DNA of 64,000 nt from Paracoccaceae bacterium. GTDB taxonomy: Bacteria > Pseudomonadota > Alphaproteobacteria > Rhodobacterales > Rhodobacteraceae. The notes beneath the pieces are model-generated. The model did not search any database and was not told the origin of the DNA. It worked only from the letters and a program-made list of their open reading frames with translations. The stretch is from NCBI GenBank assembly GCA_017510335.1, contig JAFWNM010000012.1, forward strand, positions 1 to 64,000. The letters run 5' to 3'. Below are positions 35,939 to 42,750 of this stretch, in pieces; position 1 is the stretch's first letter, and each line of letters begins with the position of its first letter. The position numbers and the translations under genes are program-made.

Positions 35939-37128
35939 CAATCCAGCCGGAAGAAAACAGCCTTCAGATACCCGCTTTCGGCCAGTTGCGGCAATTGCGG
36001 ATGATCCGCGCCACCAAAGCCTGTGTGAATAAGCTGTGCGCGCCGCCCCGCACGCCCGATCCCGCGCGCACTGGCATTGCGGAAACTGGTCAGGTCAGCG
36101 GCGTGCGAACACGAACACAGCCCCAGATAGCCGCCCGGTGCCACCAGCGGCGCGGCCAGACGCGCAACCCGTTCATAGGCGCGCAAGCCCTTGTCCAGCG
36201 CGGGTTTGCTGGGCGCGAAGGCGGGCGGATCGCAGACCACCAGATCGAATTGCGCCCCCTCGGTGGCCAGCGCTTCCATCACGGCGAAGGCATCGCCCTG
36301 ACGGGTCTGGAAATGCTTTGCCAGCGCGCTTGCACTGGCCCCTTGCCGGGCCAGTTCCAGCGCGGGCGCAGAACTGTCCACCGCCAGCGCAGAAGCAGCC
36401 CCTTGCGCCAGCGCGGCCAGCGCAAACCCGCCCACATGCGAAAACACATCCAGAACGCGCGCGTCCCTTGCCAGTCGCGCGGCAAAGGCATGGTTGTCGC
36501 GCTGGTCGAAAAACAGGCCCGTTTTCTGCCCGCCCAGCAAATCGGCCATATAGGTGGCGCCATTCATCTGCACAGGCACGGCCCCGTCCAGATTGCCGCA
36601 ATGCAGGACGGTTTCTTCGTCCAGCCCTTCCAGCGCACGCGACCGCCCGCTGGCGTTTTTCACAACCGTCGAAACGCCGGTGACTTGCTGCAGGGCCTGC
36701 GCCAACAGGGCAAAATGCGCTTCCGCCCAGGCCGCATTGGGCTGGATGACCGCAGCATCGCCAAAACGGTCGATGATGACACCGGGCAGGCCGTCAGCCT
36801 CGGCGTGGACCAGCCGGTAGAAGGGCGCGCCATGCAGGCGGTCGCGCAAGTCCTGTGCGCGTGTTATGCGGTCCGCCAGCCAGTCCAGTGTCACCTCTGC
36901 ATCCGGGTCGCGGTCCATCATGCGGGCAATGATTTTCGACACCGGGTTGACGGTCACAAGGCCAAGCGCGTTGCCGTCGGCATCTTCCAGATTGGCGAAA
37001 CTGCCGGCGGCCAATGCGCGCGTGCGCCGGTCTGTGACAAGTTCATTGGCAAAGACCCACGGGAACCCGTGGCGAATGGCACGCGCCTCGGCTTTGGGTT
37101 TCAGGCGGATAACGGGACGTTTTGACAT
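35938..37128 (-). CDS. RlmI-like class I SAM-dependent rRNA methyltransferase
   Basis: 396 residues from the ATG at 37128. An N-terminal PUA domain (RPVIRLKPKAEARAIRHGFPWVFANE), a middle EEHEA-like domain, and a Rossmann SAM domain with VLDVFSHVGGFALAALAQGA and the catalytic-loop DPPAF (~280); LCSCSH supplies the conserved Cys. RlmI makes m5C1962 in 23S rRNA. The PIN gene downstream is translationally coupled. Confidence 0.87.
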   Translation of the reverse strand: MSKRPVIRLKPKAEARAIRHGFPWVFANELVTDRRTRALAAGSFANLEDADGNALGLVTVNPVSKIIARMMDRDPDAEVTLDWLADRITRAQDLRDRLHGAPFYRLVHAEADGLPGVIIDRFGDAAVIQPNAAWAEAHFALLAQALQQVTGVSTVVKNASGRSRALEGLDEETVLHCGNLDGAVPVQMNGATYMADLLGGQKTGLFFDQRDNHAFAARLARDARVLDVFSHVGGFALAALAQGAASALAVDSSAPALELARQGASASALAKHFQTRQGDAFAVMEALATEGAQFDLVVCDPPAFAPSKPALDKGLRAYERVARLAAPLVAPGGYLGLCSCSHAADLTSFRNASARGIGRAGRRAQLIHTGFGGADHPQLPQLAESGYLKAVFFRLD

Positions 37129-37386
37129 GTGCGGCACCTTTTGGCATTCCCCGCAGCCCTACGCCAGCAACACGCCAGAGGGAAGGGGCAGACCGCCACG
37201 CGCGCATGCACCATTGGCCAAATGTCGCCCATCCCAGAAGAAAAGCTGCAAAAGCAGGTGCTTTCAATGGTTATTGGTTATTCCTTCGCATGGCGTTTCA
37301 TCCTATAGTCGTAGGAAAAATGCTGTAGCCTGCGTGCATAGACGCGTTGGCGCGGGCGCGCTGCACACCAGATCGGGGTAACACAA

Positions 37387-37674
37387 ATGATTCGTTCGGA
37401 ACTGATCCAGAAAATAGCCGAAGAAAATCCGCATCTGTTTCAACGCGATGTGGAACGCATTGTGAACACGATTTTTGAAGAAATCACCGAGGCCCTTGCG
37501 CGGGGCGAACGGGTGGAATTGCGCGGCTTTGGCGCGTTTTCGGTCAAACAGCGCGACGCCCGTGTGGGGCGCAACCCGCGCACAGGCGAAAGTGTGAAGG
37601 TGGAAGAAAAGGCCGTGCCGTTTTTCAAAACCGGAAAATTGCTGCGTGACCGGCTGAATGGAATTGAGGAATAA
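37387..37674 (+). CDS. ihfB: Integration host factor subunit beta
   Basis: 95 residues. [17 protein letters not shown] at the start, [19 protein letters not shown]-like arm (here [12 protein letters not shown]) and [12 protein letters not shown] give a clear IHF-beta with the arm proline. It bends DNA in replication, recombination and transcription. The lapA-like gene follows by 4 bp. The 258-bp 5' region is AT-richer near the start codon but no clear promoter was identified. Confidence 0.95.
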   Translation: MIRSELIQKIAEENPHLFQRDVERIVNTIFEEITEALARGERVELRGFGAFSVKQRDARVGRNPRTGESVKVEEKAVPFFKTGKLLRDRLNGIEE

Positions 37675-37678
37675 CGAA

Positions 37679-38032
37679 ATGCTGACCTATCTGCGTTATG
37701 GTGTGCTGGCGATTATTGCACTGGTGTTGCTGACATTGGCCCTTGCCAACAGGGCCGTGGTAACCGTGCAGTTGCTGCCAGATGTGTTGGCGGGGCTTTT
37801 GGGGTTCAATCTGTCGATGACGCTGCCGCTGTTCATGATCCTTGGGCTGGCGGTCGGGTTTGGGTTGCTGTTGGGGTTCGTGTGGGAATGGGTGCGCGAA
37901 TACGGCTATCGCCGTGAAGCGTCGCAGGCCCGCCGCGAAGCGGACGCCTTGCGCGCGGACCTGCGGCGGGTGGAAACCATCGCGCCACAAACCCGCAAGG
38001 ATGATGTGCTTGCGGTTCTTGACGCACGCTGA
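37679..38032 (+). CDS. LapA-domain inner membrane protein
   Basis: 117 residues from the ATG at 37679. Two transmembrane helices (YGVLAIIALVLLTLALA and LPLFMILGLAVGFGLLLGFVWEW) with a short loop bearing NRAVVTVQLLPDV, then a basic cytoplasmic coiled coil (YRREASQARREADALRADLRRVE). This matches LapA/YciS, the partner of LapB in regulating LPS synthesis in enterics; role here inferred. Part of ihfB-lapA-trpF. The HemY-like zinc-ribbon protein at 1.8-3.3 kb could be its functional counterpart. Confidence 0.82.
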   Translation: MLTYLRYGVLAIIALVLLTLALANRAVVTVQLLPDVLAGLLGFNLSMTLPLFMILGLAVGFGLLLGFVWEWVREYGYRREASQARREADALRADLRRVETIAPQTRKDDVLAVLDAR

Positions 38033-38038
38033 GGGCAC

Positions 38039-38713
38039 ATGTCGGACGCTGTTCATGTAAAGATTTGCGGGTTGACCGACCCTGCCCATATGCGCGCCGC
38101 AGTTGACGCGGGCGCGCGCTATGTGGGGTTTGTATTTTTCCCGAAATCACCGCGCCATGTGTCCCTTGCGCAGGCGCGCGCGCTTGCGCTGGCTGTTCCC
38201 GAAGGCGTGGCCAAGGTTGCGCTGACCGTTGATGGCGATGACGACATGCTGGCGCGACTGGTTGAACAGGTGCCGCTGGACATGTTGCAGTTGCACGGCC
38301 ATGAAACGCCCGCCCGTGTCGCGGCGTTGCGCGCGCGGTTCGGGTTGCCGGTGATGAAGGCTGTTGGCGTGGCCGGACCTGATGATCTGGCGGCGCTGGA
38401 CATGTATGGCCGTGTCGCCGACCAGCTTCTGGTGGATGCCAAGCCAACGCAGGATGCAACACTGCCGGGGGGCAACGGGCTAAGTTTTGACTGGAACCTG
38501 ATTGCCGGACGGCGCTGGGCGTGCCCCTGGATGCTGGCAGGCGGGTTGCATGCGGGCAATGTTGCGCAAGCCATCGCACTGACAGGGGCGCGTCAGGTGG
38601 ATGTGTCTTCTGGTGTGGAAAGTAGGCCGGGCGTGAAGGATGCCGCGCGCATGGCCGCGTTTATACGCGCCGCGCAGTCTGCTGTTGCGCTGTCGCACCA
38701 CACGGCCGATTGA
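38039..38713 (+). CDS. trpF: Phosphoribosylanthranilate isomerase
   Basis: 224 residues, full length. [20 protein letters not shown] (catalytic Cys in KICG), [19 protein letters not shown], and [15 protein letters not shown] are the standard TrpF blocks. It performs the third step of tryptophan synthesis. trpB, which often follows trpF in related bacteria, is missing here; a dispersed repeat and an NsrR-like gene follow instead. Confidence 0.95.
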   Translation: MSDAVHVKICGLTDPAHMRAAVDAGARYVGFVFFPKSPRHVSLAQARALALAVPEGVAKVALTVDGDDDMLARLVEQVPLDMLQLHGHETPARVAALRARFGLPVMKAVGVAGPDDLAALDMYGRVADQLLVDAKPTQDATLPGGNGLSFDWNLIAGRRWACPWMLAGGLHAGNVAQAIALTGARQVDVSSGVESRPGVKDAARMAAFIRAAQSAVALSHHTAD

Positions 38714-38803
38714 GGGTTTTTCCAGAGAATTGCCGGAATTTCGGGGTCGCAAGGGCGATGGCCGCGAAGCTGAAAGCGTTTCGCGGATGCCGACAGGTTG
38801 CTT

Positions 38804-38893
38804 GGCGTATAGTGCTCAAACCTGGGAACTGGTTTTGGGCGGCTTGAACACGCGAAATCAACATGTCAGAGCATGCCGCCTGAACACGACATG
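38804..38893 (-). repeat. Dispersed intergenic repeat, copy D
   Basis: Reverse orientation. The minus strand reads CATGTCGTGTTCAGG, then GCATGCTCTGACATGTTG, ATTTCGCGTGTTCAAG and AACCAGTTCCCAGGTTTGAG. It lies directly downstream of trpF. Confidence 0.8.
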
Positions 38894-38965
38894 CGCGAAT
38901 GCGGTCCCTTCATTTCTTGTCACATGCTTTTGGGTGTCTGGACAGAACAGGTTGCGCGCGCGGCA

Positions 38966-39481
38966 TCAGTCCACAAGTTCGGGGGCGATTAGCGCCTTGT
39001 CCGACGGCGCATCAGGCTGCACAGGGGCGCAGCGTTTTGGGATGCGCGGCCCTTCTACGGACAGGATCGCTTCCAGCCCTGCGTTGCAGTGGACCAGTTC
39101 GGCCAGATACAGATCATCAAGCGCGCTGTAGAAGGATTCGACTGCGCGTGACAGATGCGGGCGCATCACGCAATGGTCTTTCAACGGGCAGGTGTTGGCG
39201 GTTGAAAAGCATTCCATGAAGGGCAGGCCGGATTCAAAGGCGCGAAACACCTCGCCTACGCTGATACATGATGGGTCGCGCGCCAGATGGAACCCGCCAT
39301 GCCGCCCGCGCAGCGTGGTGATGAACCCGTCCTGACCCAGCTTGTTGATGACCTGCGCCAAGTGGTTTTCCGAAGCGTTGATGGCCTGCGCTGCGTCTTG
39401 TTTGCGCACCAGCTTTTCCTGGTTGACGGCGCAGAACATCAAGGTGCGAAGGGCCAGATTGGTGCGGGTTGTCAGACGCAT
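38966..39481 (-). CDS. Rrf2-family regulator, NsrR-like
   Basis: 171 residues from the ATG at 39481, preceded by AGGGGGA. The winged helix (RLTTRTNLALRTLMFCAV, INASENHLAQVINKLGQDGFITTLRGRHGGFHLARD given by its ends, residues ~30-70) is followed by a cysteine cluster C-x6-C-x5-C (CFSTANTCPLKDHC), a likely Fe-S cluster site. NsrR senses nitric oxide and represses detoxification or denitrification genes. An FNR-type box lies 101 bp upstream of the start, so expression is probably oxygen- or NO-responsive. Its targets are not obvious nearby. Confidence 0.85.
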   Translation of the reverse strand: MRLTTRTNLALRTLMFCAVNQEKLVRKQDAAQAINASENHLAQVINKLGQDGFITTLRGRHGGFHLARDPSCISVGEVFRAFESGLPFMECFSTANTCPLKDHCVMRPHLSRAVESFYSALDDLYLAELVHCNAGLEAILSVEGPRIPKRCAPVQPDAPSDKALIAPELVD

Positions 39482-39581
39482 TCGGAAAATCCCCCTATCG
39501 GCAAGGTGACATGCGGTTAAGGGCCTGTGCCGAAAACATGACCTTTGCGGGTGTATTATCCGCAGCACGGCAGTGCTGTCA

Positions 39582-39595
39582 TTGATCAAGATCAA
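39582..39595. promoter_or_regulatory. FNR/NnrR-type box upstream of the NsrR-like gene
   Basis: TTGATCAAGATCAA matches the FNR-family consensus TTGAT-N4-ATCAA exactly. It is 101 bp upstream of the NsrR-like start codon, a suitable place for FnrL or a DNR/NnrR regulator to act. Confidence 0.75.
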
Positions 39596-39752
39596 GTTGG
39601 CGCGGCGGTGCATCGGGCGGGGCAATCCGGGGCGCTTGCCTTGCAGATATGAACAGGGGGCGCGTGGCCTGATGCCGTGCGCCCCCCTGACCCGTGTTCA
39701 TTGGTGTGAACCGTTTACGCTACGCTTCGGGTCGGTAAAAACCTGGTGTGCA

Positions 39753-40526
39753 TTATTGCGCCGGGTGAAACACCGTCACATCGCGCAGCACAACATCCAG
39801 CGCGTCGATCTGCCAGCTTTCGGTGACCATGCCCGTGGCCAGATCCAGCGTGTGGAACGCCCCGTTTGCCACCAGCCAGGCTGTGTTTTCCCCCTCGGGG
39901 GTGGTGGCGATGTCGAAGGCAACGGGACCGTCAAATGTTGCGCCTGTCGCACCGATTACGACATTGTCGCCATCATTGGGGGCGGTTTGCTGCAAAAGCG
40001 CGGCCATCGCAGTGTCGATGTTGAACATCATCGTGCTGTCAGGCTGCCCATGGGAATTGGAATAGGCCGTTGCACCGACCATTGGCATGCCTTCCGTGCC
40101 GTCAGTAAACGTCAGGCTGCCATCAACAGTCACCGCCCCGCTGCCCAGATTGACGCGGTGGTTGGTTGTGCCCGACATGAAGCGCAGCGCATCTGCGGCG
40201 GGATTGATGTCGACAATGACCGCATCGCCCTGCGCATGGTCCAAGGGGGTGTCCATTGTGACCAGCGCTTCCCATGCGCCGGTTTCGGGGGTGACATTGA
40301 CCACGTCAAACCCGTCGGTCACAGCAATGATCTGCCCCGTGGCAGGGCGGAAATCAATGCCCAGAATGCGGCCGTCATAGTCGATATCTTGCATCCCGGT
40401 GACTTGCGCGCTGTCCAGATCGATCGACACAAGTGTTCTGTCCCCGGCAAGGCCGATTGCTGTGCCTGCGTTGGCCCCGGTTGTCATCAAAACTGCCATA
40501 AGGGCCGGTGCTGTAAGCTTGAGCAT
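39753..40526 (-). CDS. DUF4394 secreted protein
   Basis: 257 residues from the ATG at 40526. Signal peptide MLKLTAPALMAVLMTTGANA, then a beta-propeller-like series of repeats (GLAGDRTLVSIDLDSAQVTG, GRILGIDFRPATGQIIAVTD, GDAVIVDINPAADALRFMS) typical of DUF4394. Periplasmic or extracellular; function unknown. It is divergent from the sulfide:quinone oxidoreductase gene, and the two share a control region with an FNR-like site. Confidence 0.82.
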   Translation of the reverse strand: MLKLTAPALMAVLMTTGANAGTAIGLAGDRTLVSIDLDSAQVTGMQDIDYDGRILGIDFRPATGQIIAVTDGFDVVNVTPETGAWEALVTMDTPLDHAQGDAVIVDINPAADALRFMSGTTNHRVNLGSGAVTVDGSLTFTDGTEGMPMVGATAYSNSHGQPDSTMMFNIDTAMAALLQQTAPNDGDNVVIGATGATFDGPVAFDIATTPEGENTAWLVANGAFHTLDLATGMVTESWQIDALDVVLRDVTVFHPAQ

Positions 40527-40640
40527 GAAAATCTCCATTTCCGGTTTGGTTGGTTAACATCACAGGAACGGGGCACATGCTGTAAAAGTTTCAGCGCCCA
40601 CATCACAGGGCCGTGAAGATAAATCTGCGGGTGCGTCAGT

Positions 40641-40654
40641 TTGATCTGGATCAT
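40641..40654. promoter_or_regulatory. Near-consensus FNR-type box between DUF4394 and sqr
   Basis: TTGATCTGGATCAT matches 9 of 10 conserved positions of TTGAT-N4-ATCAA. It lies 62 bp upstream of the sulfide:quinone oxidoreductase start. The AT-rich sequence that follows (40655-40690) would suit a promoter. Confidence 0.5.
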
Positions 40655-40715
40655 ACATTCTTAAATAGATATATGATGTGTTGAGTATGTATATTGATGA
40701 CATTGGGGGGATTCG

Positions 40716-42038
40716 ATGATGGACCTGCAAAAACTTGCTACGAACCGACGCGGGTTCATGGGGCTTGCCGCGGGCGGCAGTGCTGCATTGGCGATGGGCG
40801 GCGCGGGCAAACCCGCACAGGCGCAACGCACCAATGCGCGTATCCTGATCATGGGCGCAGGGGCAGGGGGCGCGGCCATCGCCAACCGTTTGTCCGAGCG
40901 TCTGGAGGGCGCGCAGATCACCATTCTGGACGGACGCCCGCAGCATTGGTATCAACCCGGTTTCACCTTGATCGCCTCTGGCCTGCGCAAGGCCAGTTAC
41001 GCCGTGTCGTCCACCGAACAATGGCTGCCAGGGGGCGTGACCTATATCAATGAATATGCCGCCGAACTGGACCCGGACGCGAACCGCGTCACCACAACGG
41101 GCGGGCAGCGTATCGACTATGATTACCTGATCGTTGCCACAGGTCTGGTGCTGGACTGGGACGCCATTGAAGGGTTTGACCTGAGCATGGCCGGCCCGCA
41201 AAACGGCATCGCGGCCCATTATGCCAGCCCAGAACATGCCGAACTTAGCTGGCAGGCGCTGGACAAATTCACCACCGAAGGCGGCGTTGGCATGTTCGGC
41301 CGCCCCGCGACCGAAATGAAATGCGCAGGCGCGCCCGTCAAGCTGTGCTTCCTTGCCGAAGATATTGCCACCACCAAAGGCAATCGCAGCAAATGCGAAT
41401 TCGTCTATAACGCGCAGGCCACGAACCTGTTTGGCGTGCCGGTCATTCACCACCGCGTGCGCCAGATCATGGATGAACGCGACATCACCTACCGCTATCA
41501 GCATGTGCTGAAAGGTATTGATCTGGGGGCCAAAACGGCCACCTATGCCACGCCCGACGGGGACGTGACCGACAAATGGGATTTCATCAATGTGATCCCG
41601 CCACAGCGCGCGCCGCAGGTCATTCGCGATTCTGGTCTGTCATGGGCGGAACGCTGGGTTGATCAGGGCTGGATCGAAGTGGACATGCAAACCCTGCGCC
41701 ATGCGCGCTATGCCAATATTTTCGGGATTGGCGACATCAACGGTGTGCCCAAGGGCAAGACGGCGGCGTCTGTGAAATTTCACATTCCTGTGGTCGAGGA
41801 TCATCTGGTCAGTGAAATTGCAGGCCGCGAGGGCACGCGCCTTTATAATGGCTACACGTCTTGCCCGCTGATTACCCGCATTGGCCGCGCCATGCTGGTG
41901 GAATTCGACTATCAGGACAACCTGACCCCGTCCTTCCCCGGTGTGATTGCGCCGCTGGAAGAATTGTGGATCAGCTGGCTGATGAAGGAAGTTGCGCTGA
42001 AAGCCACCTATAATGCCATGCTGCGCGGTCGCGCCTGA
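40716..42038 (+). CDS. Sulfide:quinone oxidoreductase, type II (mitochondrial-like), Tat-exported
   Basis: 440 residues. A twin-arginine signal (TNRRGFMGLAAGG, ~9-21) precedes an FAD-binding GAGAGGAAIANRL fold. The pattern MKCAGAPVKLCF and GYTSCPLITRIGRAMLVEFDY matches mitochondrial SQOR (type II), whose redox-active Cys lie in KCAG and TSCP; both are present. It oxidises sulfide and passes electrons to the quinone pool. A GGGGGG site lies 8 bp before the ATG. A hydrophobic/amphipathic end (LEELWISWLMKEVALKATYNAMLRG) could bind the membrane. DUF5368 follows in the same direction. Confidence 0.87.
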   Translation: MMDLQKLATNRRGFMGLAAGGSAALAMGGAGKPAQAQRTNARILIMGAGAGGAAIANRLSERLEGAQITILDGRPQHWYQPGFTLIASGLRKASYAVSSTEQWLPGGVTYINEYAAELDPDANRVTTTGGQRIDYDYLIVATGLVLDWDAIEGFDLSMAGPQNGIAAHYASPEHAELSWQALDKFTTEGGVGMFGRPATEMKCAGAPVKLCFLAEDIATTKGNRSKCEFVYNAQATNLFGVPVIHHRVRQIMDERDITYRYQHVLKGIDLGAKTATYATPDGDVTDKWDFINVIPPQRAPQVIRDSGLSWAERWVDQGWIEVDMQTLRHARYANIFGIGDINGVPKGKTAASVKFHIPVVEDHLVSEIAGREGTRLYNGYTSCPLITRIGRAMLVEFDYQDNLTPSFPGVIAPLEELWISWLMKEVALKATYNAMLRGRA

Positions 42039-42074
42039 TCCTGCCCCCGGGGGCGGCTGCCCCCGGACCCCCGC

Positions 42075-42095
42075 GAGTATTTCGGGCAAGATGAA
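42075..42095 (+). repeat. Short intergenic motif, copy 1
   Basis: A 21-bp segment, GAGTATTT then CG then GGCAAGATGAA, 37 bp after the sqr stop and 25 bp before the DUF5368 start. Copy 2 is at 51102-51122 and differs at only two positions (TT in place of CG). Confidence 0.6.
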
Positions 42096-42120
42096 ACCGC
42101 CCGCATGAAAGGATGACGAA

Positions 42121-42477
42121 ATGGAAGACTTCAGCCTGATGACGCTGCTGGCCGTGTTCGAGGAAATGTTCGGGCGCGGGCTGTTCTGGGCCATGGTTGC
42201 CGTGGCTGCGATCATTACGCTTGGCTATGGCTATGTTCTGGTGCGCGACCGCGCGATGTCGATGCGTAAATTCTTGTTGGCGCAATTGTCCATGCCCTTT
42301 GGCGGGGTTGCCGCTGTTGCCTTTGTCATGATGATGACGAATTCGGGCTTTCGTGACATTGGCGGGCCGATCGACTGGATTGTGCTGTTGGGCGTTTTTG
42401 TCGCGGGGGCGGTGGGTTTCGCAATTCTGGTCTATGTGGTTCAATCCGTCCTGCGGGGCAAGGAAGCTGACATCTGA
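42121..42477 (+). CDS. DUF5368 membrane protein
   Basis: 118 residues. Three hydrophobic segments (LFWAMVAVAAIITLGYGYVLV, FGGVAAVAFVMMM, WIVLLGVFVAGAVGFAILVYVVQ). In Rhodobacterales this protein is often encoded next to a sulfide:quinone oxidoreductase, as here, which hints at a role in sulfide oxidation or in holding the enzyme at the membrane. No catalytic residues recognised. A hairpin terminator follows. Confidence 0.7.
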   Translation: MEDFSLMTLLAVFEEMFGRGLFWAMVAVAAIITLGYGYVLVRDRAMSMRKFLLAQLSMPFGGVAAVAFVMMMTNSGFRDIGGPIDWIVLLGVFVAGAVGFAILVYVVQSVLRGKEADI

Positions 42478-42541
42478 CCCCTGCATGACGATCCAAGACA
42501 TGGCCAGCGGCGCTCCTCCAATGTCCGTGTTGGCCTGCCAG

Positions 42542-42574
42542 CCCGCGCCCTTCCTCCCAAAGGCGCGGGTTTTG
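42542..42574 (+). terminator. Rho-independent terminator after DUF5368
   Basis: CCCGCGCC at 42542-42549 pairs with GGCGCGGG at 42562-42569 (12-nt loop), then TTTTGGGATTTTT. It isolates the cysS leader from upstream transcription. Confidence 0.75.
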
Positions 42575-42586
42575 GGATTTTTGGGC

Positions 42587-42615
42587 TTGGCACTTGCGGG
42601 GGGCACGCGTATGGT
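42587..42615 (+). promoter_or_regulatory. Predicted sigma-70 promoter of the cysS leader
   Basis: TTGGCA at 42587-42592 (5/6 to TTGACA), a 17-bp spacer, and TATGGT at 42610-42615 (4/6 to TATAAT). Transcription would start near 42622-42623, at or next to the ATG of the Cys-rich leader peptide, so that message would be leaderless or nearly so. Confidence 0.5.
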
Positions 42616-42622
42616 TTTCCAC

Positions 42623-42667
42623 ATGAAGACCTTGACCCGCATGATTTGCTGCTGCATTTGCCGCTGA
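42623..42667 (+). CDS. Cys-rich leader peptide upstream of cysS
   Basis: 14 codons: ATG AAG ACC TTG ACC CGC, then M-I-C-C-C-I-C-R and TGA. Four of six codons near the end are TGC (Cys), 84 bp before the start of the cysteinyl-tRNA synthetase gene. An in-frame ATG at 42611 would add four residues (MVFH); it lies in the -10 element, so the shorter form is preferred. Poly-Cys leader peptides are known to control cysteine genes by ribosome stalling in actinobacteria. The same logic here would tie cysS expression to charged tRNA-Cys. Not verified; too short for routine gene finders. Confidence 0.5.
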   Translation: MKTLTRMICCCICR

Positions 42668-42722
42668 GTTTACGGCGGGCGGTCTTGTTTTCATTTCCCT
42701 GATCGAGTTTTCCCCCGCCCGC
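42658..42722 (+). promoter_or_regulatory. Competing hairpins after the Cys-rich leader peptide
   Basis: Hairpin 1 joins TTGCCG (42658-42663, covering the end of the last Cys codon and the stop area) to CGGCGG (42673-42678). Hairpin 2 joins GCGGGCGG (42675-42682) to CCGCCCGC (42715-42722). Both use 42675-42678, so they cannot coexist. A ribosome stalled on the Cys codons would block hairpin 1 and favour hairpin 2. There is no T run after hairpin 2; control could act on translation or through Rho. Confidence 0.35.
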
Positions 42723-42750
42723 GCGCCAGCATGGCCCGAGAGGAGAGGAC

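Noticed and set aside
39600-39752. Extra gene between the NsrR-like gene and DUF4394
   Set aside because: The open frames there are antisense to real genes or lack starts; the stretch looks like spacer only.
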